Source of the DNA: Patagioenas fasciata
Lineage: Eukaryota; Chordata; Aves; Columbiformes; Columbidae
NCBI RefSeq assembly: GCF_037038585.1
Contig: NC_092523.1
Coordinates: forward strand, 30,447,501 to 30,511,500
Length of the DNA: 64,000 nucleotides
Reading direction: 5' to 3'
Made by a program: the position numbers and the translations under genes. The notes beneath the pieces are model-generated. The model saw nothing but the letters and a program-made list of their open reading frames with translations, was not told the DNA's origin and ran no database searches. Positions 12,591-24,235 of this stretch are shown here, piece by piece. The first letter of the stretch is position 1. Each line of letters begins with the position of its first letter.

Positions 12591-14312
12591 CAATTATCTT
12601 TTCATAAAACTAAATTAAACTTGCAAAGAAGGGAGAGAAAACCAGTTTTGTGATTAAGTATATTTCATTCTGCTACTTTAACTTAAAAATGGGCAAAGGT
12701 AGAGGAACAGAAAAAAGATCTTGAAATATGATGTATGAGCCATCTTTTAGAACAGCTTCCAAAAAAACTCCCTTCCATCAATTCCTCTTAAATACAAAGG
12801 AGCAGAAGAAACACTTTCAGTATTTCAGTGGAGTAAGTATTCAGCAGGAATATCGTGGGAATAAGTTTAGAAATATTAAGAACTCAAACTCAGACTCCTT
12901 GATGTTATAAGCTTTTCTTGCTGACAAAGACCTGTTTTCTCTTCTTGTGCTAGAAATCCCCGCTATACACATCTGCAGATAACACAAGATCCCTCTCACA
13001 GCTCTGATGCAGTTTGGACAGGACGGTCTAACTGGAGTGCATTGCATGTATTTTCTGCTCCTTGGTGTCAGAAGGAATTAAACTAAGCTCCCCCCTGCCC
13101 ATCCCTGTGAAATGGGTTGATGGGTGAGAAGACAGAGCCCAATGTGTTGGGTTGTGAGAGCATTTTGGTTTCTTTGGTTTTGACAGTTATAGGATATGGG
13201 GATGTGTGGGAAGAGCAGGAGCACCAGGAACTAATGAGAAAAGACAGAGACATCCCTATAGCCCCAGGAAAATAGTTTTTGCTGGGAGCTCAGAGCACAA
13301 GAAGTCTGACATATTCATAGTACATCTGGTAGATAGTTCAGCAGAGAAAGACAGTATTTAAGCCCCCGCATATTCTGAACTCATCTGCCCTCTGAAGAAA
13401 GAAAAAGATGAAAAAGGTGCATGATCTTGTAATGGATCTTGGTCTACCGTGGATATGGGGGGGCTGTGGAAATACCCTCTTTCAATACTGTCTACTGTAG
13501 AGCTGCATGTGGTTACAGCCAGCATGACACCTGTGCCCTGCCTTTTAGTGGAGCATGATTCATTGTGTGGAGGGTCTGATGGGATGCTCGCTTATTGTAT
13601 TTCTTTCTGTCCTGTATACCAGATACTGGTTTTAAGCAGCAATTCAAAAACATTTATTGATGGTTCTATTTTTACAGTGTTTCAGTCTTGCTCAATATAC
13701 TAAAATCACATGAAGACTAAACTACACATACCCATTTCCAAACTGTCTGTGTCAAGGTCCGTACAGTACATGAAACTAATAGTAGCCATTGTATTACATA
13801 TTTCAAGCTCAGTAACTCAGGCATCAGAAGACACAGCTGGGTGGTGTTTTTTTTTTTTTTTTTTAATAATTCTAACTAGATTTGTAATGCACCTGGTAAA
13901 TATCTGCCCTTTCAGAAACACAATTTCACTTCTGCCAAAATAAGCATTAAGAATACTAATGCAGGTCAAGTGGTTTACTGTTGGTCTGAGCAACAGCATA
14001 TATAACCTGTAATTTGAATCTAAAATGAATAATGACTAGGTGCCATTGTATGATTTAAAACTCTCTAAACAAAACAGAAGGCAGTAAGGAAATCCAAGAA
14101 AAAGGTCCCTGAAAAGACAAAGGAAAAGAACGTTACAGTTGAGTTGCTTTTCTTGCTTTAGCTGTGACACAGAGGTGGGAGAGCCACTGCAGAGGTGAGT
14201 GGAGCCTCAGATAAAGGACTGGAAAACCTGTAGAACCTGATGAGAACAAAGAAGCCCTGAATCTCTGCATGAACACTTTTGAGCTTAAGGAGCTGAGTCT
14301 GAAATATACTAC

Positions 14313-14363
14313 CTCCAGTTTCCCACATCTCCTGGGCTAGCTGGTCAAAAGACTGGTAAGATG
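14313..14363 (-). pseudogene. Candidate small exon of the eroded minus-strand gene
   Basis: A 51-base block between the acceptor CACTCTTTTAACAG and the donor GGAG|GTAGTA. It reads SYQSFDQLAQEMWETG with no stop, which is protein-like in composition. The acceptor tract is moderate and the donor is not ideal (GTAGTA), so this may be chance. Confidence 0.2.
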
Positions 14364-15477
14364 CTGTTAAAAGAGTGTGTACAGTCAAATTTTCCATGTG
14401 TAGACAAAACTTTCATCTGAACAACGTGCACTGCCCTGTTCCAGTCTGTTTTAATCTGTTTCTAAGTTTTGATTGGCTAAGGCAGTCTGGGACAGGGATT
14501 AGTGTCTAGGAAACTAAGTTGAGCTCTAGCTTATCGTTGACTTCATTTGTGTTGTGGGACAAGTAGTTTGATCTCCTGTGACACAATGATTGTTAGTAAC
14601 TTAATAGAGGAAGAAAAGTTTGTGCTTTTCAAAGAGAAGTATGAGCATTAGACACCTGCAGTTTCCTTGACCTATGAAAGGACAAGGAACTGTGTTTAGT
14701 GTACAACTGTGCTGTTGACTCTCTTTTTGCCCTCATTTACCTTTATTTGTTTCTAAAGCTGAATTTCAGTTCATACTGGAGACATTCAGTGAAGTGCATT
14801 TTTATTTATATGCTTCAATTCAGATCAAAATGTGAAAGCACTATAGGAAAGTAAACTTTCCTAATTTTTAGCCACAGAGAAGAAATGCATATACTTGAAA
14901 AGCATTGTCCTTGTGAAATGTCCGCAGCACTTCTGCAGAAGCAGAAAATTTAAAAACTATCTGAGTACTTTGTCCTGCAAAGAGACTGCCATTGAATAAT
15001 AATTAGTCTTTGTAAGGTAAATAAATCCAGCTCTTCTTCCCTGAATGCCAAATAGTGTCTTATGGCTTCAGGATGGTGGGATGCAGCTTTGGGTCCAAGA
15101 ACATCTATAGTGCACGGATCTCATCAGTCCTGGAACACTTGTGTTGCTCTGTCTCCAAGATAATTACGTAGAAAATTATGTCATGTTGTTTCTGATTGGC
15201 ATAGTTATTTTTTTAACAAATCCTCTATCCCTTCACTACCAAAAAAACCCCTCAACCACTACTTCTGCTACTCAAAGCTGACATTACAAAACAAGGGAGA
15301 GGAAGGTTGATACCCAAATGAAACTCAACAAAGAAACTGTATCAAAAAAAGCTGTTCTCACTCTGATTTATAAAGCTAACAGTCTCTCCAGTCTCTCTGT
15401 GTTCATCTTTCTTCCAAAATTTTGACTTTTTTTTTTTTTTTTAGCCAAAGCTAAAAAATGTAGGAAATACAGCTTAC

Positions 15478-15583
15478 AACTGTACAGATTTTGCCCATCA
15501 TTACTGTCACTCGGCAACATTTCCAGCTGACGTAACTGATGTAGTTGGTCCATCTATGGATCTGGGGTTTGGAGTTGTACTTC
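15478..15583 (-). pseudogene. Candidate exon of the eroded minus-strand gene
   Basis: A 106-base block after the acceptor ACTGACTATTCTCCAG, ending at GTT|GTAAGC. The splice-consistent frame gives 35 codons beginning KYNSKPQIHRWTNYISYVSW. However, other frames are also open over most of the block, so openness alone is weak evidence. Confidence 0.2.
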
Positions 15584-15917
15584 CTGGAGAATAGTCAGTG
15601 GGCTTACTTAGGTAAGAGAGGACATAGATCAATGGCAGAACTGGCACCTTAAGGAGCCCTACATTTTTATGTGGATTTCTTGGATCTACCATTGCATTTC
15701 ATAACAATTATTTTTCAATTAAATTTTCTGCAACATCATTACAGTTATATTTCACTTTAGTCTCTAACAGTGAAACAAGAATGGAATTTCACTTTCTTAT
15801 GGTCAGTTCTGCTTGCTTTACCTCTTTGCAACAACTATATTGTAATCATAAAGACTCATACTAGTGAGGTGAACATGAGTTGTCCTGTAAAGCTTGGTTA
15901 TAATACTTAAGTATTAA

Positions 15918-16030
15918 ATAATAGTGCTTAGCACTTATGCAACTTAATGCCTCATAATCTTCAAAGCACTTTACAAATCTTAACTAGTTAATCCCCCCAG
16001 CAGCTCTGCATGATAGGTTATGAAGGCCAC
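15918..16030 (-). repeat. MIR-like ancient SINE relic
   Basis: The text AAGCACTTTACAAATCTTAA followed by CTAGTTAATCC, then GCAGCTCTGCATGATAGGTTATG, closely follows the inverted MIR core and tail pattern known from amniote genomes (CTTTACAAA, taactaattaatcc, then a run ending in gaggtaggta). It is strongly diverged, as expected for an element older than the bird-mammal split. Boundaries are approximate. Confidence 0.45.
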
Positions 16031-19000
16031 ACATTAAAAATCTCCCATAATATGAGCTTGCCTGCATACTAAGCCTATGTGAAAAAATATCCACACAGTT
16101 ATACCCCCAAAGTCACGAGTGTTTGATTTTACTGGACTGTAACATGCCTTGCTTTCAATGAATTAGTTCTGCTCTCTTATTCAATTCAAAGCAAATCTAT
16201 TATACACTGCAGCATGGCTCAGCACACAGTATTATCACAATTTTTAGGATATTTTTTGTTATTAAAACTCTTGCAAGCAAATAAGAAGCAGACAATCTGA
16301 ATTTTATTTAAGAAATCAAGTTTGTAGTGTGAATGATTGCAAAGAAAGTATATGGGAAAGGGTCAGAAAGTCTCTAAAGACTGAATCACTCAGGAGAGTA
16401 GCTGCCATTTTTAGCAACTTCTTTTAAAATGTGAGTTTTGTGATATCAAGGCTGACTGGCCAACAAAATACGCTTACACTCAGTTTCACTGGGGAACTTA
16501 AACCTTCAGAGATCCCGCTTCATTTAGGAAACAGTATGTTTTTCTAGCTCAATTTTTCTTTTGAATTCTCGTGTTCCAGAAAAAAAGACTAGTGAGTAGT
16601 TATTACTTTAGCCTGATTCAGGTCTAAAATTTCCCATGAAGTAGAAATATTGCTTTTAGTCCACTGTAATAATGCTAACTCATCGGTAACATGACAAACA
16701 TCTGTGGTTCCAGTTGTTAGTGCTGCTGGAAAACTTTTTGAAACAACATTACAGTTTGAAGGTAAGGTTATAATTCTATGTAAAGACCAAACTCACAAAC
16801 CAAAGATGTAAGTTATTAGCTCATGGTTACATCTCAAATATCTCCTTAGAAAATAAGCCTCTGAAAAGTGTTTGTTCTTTGTAACACCTGGCACAGAGAG
16901 GAAACAATGGCATTGACTGGTGAGGCCTTCTTCTGAGAAAAGCAGATAGAAATCAGAGCTTTTGTCACAAATATAAAAAATCATTGCTGAGACAGTGCAG
17001 CAATATTTATAAATACTGTATAATACCCTCCAAGACATCAGGCAACTGAATGCCTTGCTTTTGCTTTCAGCTACAACTGTCTCTCTCTGTAAAGCCTGCA
17101 ATTTGAGAGCTGATCCTTTGTAAGAAGGAAGCTCCATGATATTATGAGTCTGACCTCAATTCCTTATTTCCCTTCTGCTTCAACCTGCACACTCTTGTCT
17201 CCTTGTTTTTCACTCTCTTTCTTCCTGTCTTTGTTTTCCTTCCTTTCCATTTTTTCTCACCTTTGAAGAACAGTCACAAACAATCTTTGAAGGAATACTT
17301 TGCAATTGCTGTGACTCTATAGCAAAAACCTTTACCTGATTGACTACTAAAGTTATTATCTGAGGGTAAGAGTTTCAGACAGACCAGAGAAAGAGAAATT
17401 CCACATGAGAGGTGATAAAGGATGGGCAGAAAAGAGACCCTAGAAAGTAAAGGAATCAATGGATGGGAACACAGGAGGAGAGATAATTGTCCAGTCTCAC
17501 ATGCTCGCAACTTTATAATTTCAAATGTTCCAAATGGAGCCTGGTGCTCTACAGACAAGCACATAATTAAGTACAGGGTTGCAATGCACATGCACAAAAT
17601 GTCTGAATTAAGGTTTCATGGCTAGCCTTCTGGCTTTCCCAACCTTCGGTCACTTAATTTAGTGACCTAAATCCTTTTTAATATAAAAAAAATTGATTTT
17701 GACAGGGTCTTTTAATTGTTTAGGGACACGGGGTTGTTAAGGACTGCAATTTATTATGTAATCGTAGATGCATAGTACTTCAAAGGAAAAAGTATTCTAT
17801 TTTCATTCTGCCTAAATTTGTATACCATGTTGAGACCTTAATACCTCTGGGTTTTGCGTGTTTGTTGTTGTTGTTTGGTGGGTTGTTTTTTTTTTTTCTC
17901 CTAAAGTGCATTAAGCTACATGACTAACATTTATTTTGAATGCATCAGAAGCAGGAAGTCTGCCAGAGAATCTATAGGTCCAGTAGATAATAGTGGTTTT
18001 AAAGAGCATCCAGAAAAGATGAGGTTGTAAGGGAAAAGGCTCTGTGAATTTACCACAGGGGACTTTTAAGAGAGTCTATATCAGAATATTTTTCTAAGAA
18101 GGTTAAAACTGAGGTAGTTTTTTCAAACTGAAAAACATTTATAACAAGTCAATAACTCTGTCAACAAATAACATGGACCAGATGGTGTTTACACATGAGG
18201 AATTTTTAGGAAACTGACATGCAAAGTTAATACAGGTGCTGAACTATGAACTACTATGTGCAACCTTTTGCTGAAACCAGCTTGGTACCTGAAGGCAGAA
18301 TGAGGCGAATATGATTGCATCTTGCAGAAAAGATATCTGAGAGAATCTGGGACTGGCAGATCCTAATTTGTCTGCACCAGTCGATTTAGCTGACACCACG
18401 ATTCAGAATGAGTTTAGCAGACACACATGGAAGTGCGGAATAACAGGGACAAGTCAACACAGTGTTTGTGAAGGACAGTCACGCCTTGTAGTTCAGGCAA
18501 AGCTCTTTGAAGGAGTTAAAAAGGTTAGTTATGATTTAGCCTACAGCCCTGATTGTTGAATACCTTGACAATAAAGACCATCAGCTTCATTGTTACTTCA
18601 TGACTTTGTATACTTAACAGAATATTAGGTTCTTATGTCTTCAGTGTACTTTTTCTCAGCTTGTTCTTCTAATCTTCCCGGGCCACTATTGTTTCACTTT
18701 TTTTTTTTAGTGCAGGTGGGATTGTCAAAGTAAAAGGAATTCCTGAGTAAAAGTAAAAGGTTCCTGAGCAATTTTGTCAGTTTTGAAAATTCCATCAATT
18801 CGCAGTCATGTTCCCATTATTTCCTCATAATCCTGTCTCAAAGCACCTTCAAAGCTGATTGGGCGCAAAAGGCTACACATAACAGTAAATAGTTCAGTAC
18901 CTTCAGTACTTTGCATGATGCTGTGCTGAGTTCCCCGCCTGTTGTACTGGCTCATATAGTTTCATTGCATTTTCCTCTATCTATAATCTCTTATACATAA

Positions 19001-19532
19001 TTTATAAAGTCTTGGGACAGCTATCTCTTTAGCTTGTGTTTATAGCGCTAATAGTATTGGGGTCCTGGCGCATTGCTGGGGTTCTGTGTACTTGTCTAGT
19101 AGACACCTATAAATATACAGAAGTATAGAAACGATCTACCACTTTTTAGGCTGCTTTAACAGGAATTTGTGCTGGAGTAGTGGGGCTAAAGCCCTCGGCA
19201 CTCTCGGGATGGGAAGCCTTTGCAGGCAGGACCTAGTCGCAAAGGTTCGCTTTGAGCTTAACCTTTAAATGAGCAAGAACTAATCCTCCTTGGCGGCTTT
19301 GATCACCAGCAGAGACAGCACGGCTCCCATCGACCTCGGTTTAGAGGAGCTCGGGGACCCTACTTCTTCCCTCCCCAACATCATCTCCATCAGCACCACC
19401 CTCCTCATCTCCTCACAGAAGACGCCCAAGGGGAAGAGTTAACAGCGAAACTGATAACCCAGCCCTTTTTCCCCGCCTCCTCCTCCTGCCTGCGGGAAAG
19501 CGGAGGGGGGGGGATCGGGACCTACAGATAGG

Positions 19533-19596
19533 GGGTGGCCCCCGAGCGGAGGGGCGCGGGAAGCCCTCCCCGCGCCCCTCCGCTCGGGGGCCACCC
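19533..19596. repeat. Perfect 28-bp inverted repeat with 8-base loop
   Basis: The left arm 19533-19560 (starting GGGTGGCCCCCGAG) is exactly complementary to the right arm 19569-19596 (ending CTCGGGGGCCACCC), with the spacer AAGCCCTC at 19561-19568. The arms are almost entirely G and C, so the fold would be very stable in single-stranded DNA or RNA. It sits 49 bases upstream of the candidate exon-1 ATG. Confidence 0.95.
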
Positions 19597-19599
19597 TCG

Positions 19600-19674
19600 C
19601 TGTACAGCCCGGCCCGGCCCGGCCAAGCGCCGCCTCCGCGGCGGGATGCAGCCGCCGCCGCCCCGCCGGTGCAG
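19600..19674 (+). other. TRMT9B: Candidate first exon of TRMT9B (start uncertain)
   Basis: A consensus donor GTGCAG|GTAAGG ends this GC-rich segment at 19674. The transcription start cannot be read from the sequence, so the left edge is arbitrary. An ATG at 19646 opens a frame (MQPPPPRRC) that runs to the donor. If exon 1 splices directly to the acceptor at 31457-31458, that frame is in phase with the main TRMT9B start codon. Additional 5' non-coding exons are possible. Confidence 0.5.
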
Positions 19675-22600
19675 GTAAGGAGCGGGGCGGAAGGGACACG
19701 GCGGGGGGAGAAGGTGGCAGCACAGGGTTGGAGGGGGGGGATGCGAAGGGCAGACCCCCCTCTTTAACCTCGAGCTGAGGCGGTGGGGGGAAATTTAAAA
19801 ATTATATAAATTAAAAAAAAAATCACCCTTAATCCACCCCCCAAAACAGCGCCGCTGAGGGCTGGCGGCGATGGGTTTTTGCAAATTGTGATGATTCTCT
19901 TAAAAGCGCTGCACGGCGAGCCGGGAGTAGCCCCTGAGGCACTGACCCACCCCGGGACGGAAGGATTTCGAGATGGAATTAATTTTTTTATCCGCCCCCC
20001 GCTCCCCTCCCCATCTTAATTGAATGGAGCCGCGGCTTGCAGAGCTGGGAACGAGCAGGGATGCTGGCGTAGCAGTTCGGAAGGGTAGTTTTTAAGAGAC
20101 ATGGGGGGAATTTGCAACAGAAATAATAAGTTTCTCTGTGATCGCCTGATTAATTAAAAATGAAGTACGCATTGTGCATTGGCAAACAGTCCTGAACAAT
20201 AATCTGGAGCAATCCTGAGCCAGAATAGTTAATATTTTTTTTCCTAGAAAATTCAAAATACCTAAGTATTGCTTCTGTAAATCCACATAGAGCCCTCAGC
20301 GTTGCAGAATGTTCCCTTCTTAATGAATGTTTGTAAAGGGATTTTCATTCCCACTGAATGTCAGTGGGAGCAGCCAGAGCTCAGGGAGTCACCTGCTCTG
20401 TTTCTTTTGCAAAGAAAGAAGGAACAGAATTACTTCAGCAGCACTGCTGTGCTTGTGTAGTGCACACCATGACATTCCCTGCTGATGTAGCTGTTCAGGT
20501 GAAGCATGCTTCTGGAGCTTATGATTTTGAGCATGAAACTCGAGAAACAGATAAGGCAAACATGCAGCACGCTCTCCATGAAAAGGTCTTCTGGGACTTT
20601 TTAGTGCCCTATCACAGACCTCAGGGGCTTAAGTTTCATTTCTGTAATTTGTTTTCAGTCTAGTATGTCAATACATTTATTTCAGCTCTATATGCTATTT
20701 ATAGAGCATCTCTTTGAACCAGTGCATTTTTATTTACTGATTTCCTTCTCACATTGTGTATTTGTAATAGATTGTACACTGAGATATTTCAGTCGTGCTG
20801 CTGTTGTTTAACTTACGGAGATGTGCATTTTGGGCAAATTAGATGCATGTAGGCAACTGTGGCTACATATTTTAATATTGCCTCTGGCAAGGAGATCTTG
20901 AAAGACAAAATGTTTTTGGACATATAATGCTAAACTGAACTTGGTGAGAAGAAAAAAGTAACTTTTCATAATTTTCTGCATTTCCCCCAACTGAAGTTAT
21001 AAAGCAAATTTAGAGTTTGGAATCAGACCTTCATCAAGGGATAAACACTTCCCATGCAAACACACAGATTTGCAGGCATTCTGCCATCCAGTCAGGACAG
21101 ATGAATCAGAGTATGGGACGATACAAACAGCATAAGTCTCTGTTCTGAAAAAAGTTATGTGCAAACTCCCACCTTTAGTTGTTATTAATAGGCTACCTGA
21201 GGTCAGAAAGATGATTTACAGTGCATAAAGTTAAGCAGATATCCATGTTTTTGCAGTACCAGGATCTACATAAGCATGTTTGTATGTAATAATAGAAAAT
21301 GAGAAAACCACAGCTTGAGGGCTGCACATCTCTCTATTTTATAAAGATTAAAGAGACTGAAAAAATCCTTCACACTTTTATATGCTTGTGAAGTAATTTT
21401 AAAATATTTTCAAAATGAACAACAAACTCCTTATGTATAGAAGTGCTTAACAGTAAAGACATTGGTTCTTTAAAAGTTATGTATGTACCTTCATAAATGG
21501 AGACAGAAGTATCAACTGAATTACTGGGAGAAAAAAGTCTGACTATTGAAAAATAAAATTAATATGTGTGTCATAGCCAGGCTCTATGTGACACAGGGTT
21601 TTGCCTGACTTTTATTCCTCAGAAAAAAAAAAAAAAAGTTGGAATAAAGGGACTGTGTATTTTAGGTTGTGTTTTGCTGTTGAAAAATATTCAATTTTGA
21701 AGAAAACTTTAGGTTGAGATCTACATGTAGTAACTTCAGAAAAATTAATTACTTATAGACCCGATTCTTCTAAGAAAATATTTCTATTGATGTTCCAGAT
21801 ACTGATTTTTGTAAGTATCAACTCTTGTTCCCCATTGTATAATACTTGCACAGAGAATATTGATTTTAAGAAAGAAGATTGCATCTAAAAAGGCCATGGT
21901 ATTAAAATATTTTCCAAACAGAGAGCTTCAGTGATGTTTCTATGAAATTTCAGCTCCCTCAGGGAGCTTTTCCTTTCCATGCTTCAAGAGGACAAATTGC
22001 TTTATGTAAAGGCCTTTCTTTGCCTTAAAATAGAGGGCTTGGAAATATCAAGCCATGTAAAAAGTTATCACTCATACTAGGAAGCATTTTAAATGAAACA
22101 ATCTTTCCATGAAATTGGTGGATTTATGGAATAAAGAGTCTTTTCTAGGGATTTTGACTACAGGAATGCTGAGTCTTCAGACTGATTGGTCTACTACAGC
22201 TATGACTGGATGGAAGGTTACACCTTGACCTTTTAGTAACAACATAATGCAATTTTTCTGTGTCTAAGTCTAACTCTGAATCCTGATAGGATTACTGTTG
22301 TATCTTCAGATGCCTTTGTCAGCTGCGTAAGCACCCAATTACTTACTGATAGATGGCACTCAAAATAACCTTTTGTCTTTGAGCACTAACCTCAAAGACA
22401 TATAAGACACTTTTTCAATAAATATAAATACATGACTTTATATGATTAACAGTTACAAGAAAGTAAAAGCTAATCAGTCAGATTTTTGAGTTGTGTAGGA
22501 TGATAAAATGTGATACTGTCTTTGCTCTCATTCTGATGGTCATCACTGAGGATAACTTAATACCTAATACTATCTGCCACCCGTTCTTCTTTTAAAACTG

Positions 22601-23089
22601 TATTTGGACGGCGTACTGAACACTGAATACATTTGTATACTGAAAACAAATATGAATATTTTAAGATAGGAAATTATATGTTTGGTTATAATGAACGTGT
22701 TATTCCAGAGTAGTTTATAAAATGTATCAAGAGAATAGACTTACTACTTCTGTAATTGCTGTAATTCATTGTGCAATGTTTTATATTTAATTTTAGGATC
22801 AAAGGTAACCATTGACAGCCTTAATTTTGGATCCTGTTTGATAATGTGTGGCTTATCTTTCTGTCACTAAGATATTAACTTTCAGCAGAAGATGTATTTT
22901 CAAGTAATTGAGTGTCTTACTTAAGTCAGTTTGTAAATTGTTTTAATTGAGGAGGCTTTGTATATAGCACCAAGTACAATGTAAATACTGACAGTGATGA
23001 GCTCTATGAGCAGGAAAAAAAAGAGAATTATACTGCATAAATTAAAACTAATCTGTCTGGAAATAGTAGTACTTGAAATGCAAACCTGG

Positions 23090-23580
23090 AGTGTGAGGAA
23101 ACTGAAGGAATTTAGAAAGCTATAATTCCAGAACTGTAGGATGGCATTAAAAAAATCAAATATTCCTACGAATGCCGTTTGGCATGAAGAATGCAGACAT
23201 ATGGAGAGGATACAGAGAATGACAACAATACTTGTAAAAGACCACCTAGATTGATTCATCACGGAGAACGAAAAGTCCTAAATATTTAATGCTTGGTAAA
23301 TAAGAGAATGAAGAAAAGATAGCTGTTTACAAGTATTTGAGAGAGACAGTGACCAAGGAGGGAAGATGTAAAATGTGAATGTAAAGATGATGAGCAGTGT
23401 AGCATGGCCAGGGGCTTTGAGATATTGATGCAGGGCTCTTAGTCAGCAAACCATCATGCTGAAACTCAGGAGGAAATTAGTTTAATAGCTGTACTAATTT
23501 AGCTGTAGAAAAGCCCTCTTTTAAAGAGTAATGAAGATCGTGAAGCAGCCTTTTAGCCTTTCATTTTTGTTTTTCTGCAG
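23090..23580 (+). repeat. Possible ancient CR1/L3-type LINE relic
   Basis: Phrases such as GAGGATACAGAGAATGACAA, ATAGCTGTTTACAAGTATTT and AACTCAGGAGGAAATTAGTT resemble the 3' part of old CR1/L3 LINEs. In those elements similar wording encodes or follows the C-terminal region of ORF2. No reading frame survives. This is a resemblance judged by eye. Confidence 0.35.
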
Positions 23581-23629
23581 CAAGTCACGAAAATCTTGTT
23601 TATAACTCAAAAAACTGAAGTTTTGTATT

Positions 23630-23810
23630 TCATAGACACAGAGTCACAAGGCTGGATGTCGGGGCATCATCTCCCTCCCCTCAAGCTGCATGAATTACAT
23701 CAGCGTATTTCCTGAGAGGTGCTTAACTTGTGTTTTTAAGACCCCATTGCTGGAGACTCCATGACCTATCCAGTCCAGAATAATTTCCAGTGCTTTTCTG
23801 TCCTTCTTCT
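23630..23810 (-). mobile_element. CR1 3'-end fragment, inverted
   Basis: CATAGACACAGAGTCACAAG near 23630 corresponds to the inverted CR1 terminal repeat region. GGAGACTCCATGACC and TTCCAGTGCTTTTCTGTCC further right match the inverted CR1 3' UTR wording. It is considerably diverged. Confidence 0.55.
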
Positions 23811-24137
23811 TATTTGATTGTTTGTTTGTTTTTAAATGCCTCACCTATATCTTCCTTGCTGTAGTTTAAACCCTTTTTTTTTTTTTTTTGTCTACCCTTC
23901 ATTTTGGAAAACAAATTATTCCCTCCCACTTTGCAACAGCCCTTCTTGTATGAGAAGGTGGTCCTCTCTTGTCCTGAGAAGACAAGATCCATCCAAGAAA
24001 CTAACAGCTTTCCCAGAGGTTTGCTTGACTTCTGGTCTCTTAGAGATTTACAATGATGTCTGATCATTGTTGTTATCATCTGTAATATTTCCAGTGGGTC
24101 TACATAGTTCTTGTCCGAAATGGGACATAAAGCACTG

Positions 24138-24235
24138 CTATGTGATCTGCTCTAGGTGAACCTGCCTTAGCAGGTGGGTTGGACTAGGTGATCTCCAGAG
24201 GTCCCTTCAACCCCAACCGTTCTGTGATTCTGTGG
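24138..24235 (+). mobile_element. CR1 3'-end fragment
   Basis: GGGTTGGACTAGGTGATCTC, CAGAGGTCCCTTCAACCCCA and TTCTGTGATTCTGTGG at 24176-24235 are the standard CR1 3' terminus. This is a short, 5'-truncated, relatively young-looking copy in the sense orientation of TRMT9B. Confidence 0.9.

Larger units (their letters stand above)
9061..19180. other. Gene-poor stretch with scattered exon-like blocks on the minus strand
   Basis: No intact gene. Short minus-strand blocks between candidate splice sites are noted at 10422-10484, 14313-14363 and 15478-15583, with a further acceptor-led block from 11456 downwards. They might be upstream exons of the eroded gene ending near 6450. The stretch also holds a duplicated T-rich unit at 12.5 kb, a T18 run at 13847-13864 and a MIR-like relic at 15.9 kb. 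The longest open frames (for example 16793-17137) have no splice or composition support. Confidence 0.5.
19440..19960 (+). promoter_or_regulatory. TRMT9B: CpG island, presumed TRMT9B promoter
   Basis: This is the only GC- and CpG-dense block in the window, with GGCCCGGCCCGGCC and many CGCC and GGGCGG-type Sp1-like words and no TATA box. It lies upstream of the first coding exon of TRMT9B and contains a splice donor at 19675. CpG-island promoters with a non-coding first exon are usual for this kind of vertebrate gene. A second, divergent transcript from the same island is possible but unsupported. Confidence 0.7.

Noticed and set aside
16793..17137. 114-codon minus-strand frame
   Set aside because: AT-rich region with no convincing acceptor or donor at its ends; not stronger than chance.
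19439..19723. 94-codon Pro/Arg-rich minus-strand frame in the CpG island
   Set aside because: GC-rich DNA has few stop codons, the frame spans the hairpin, and it has no family resemblance.
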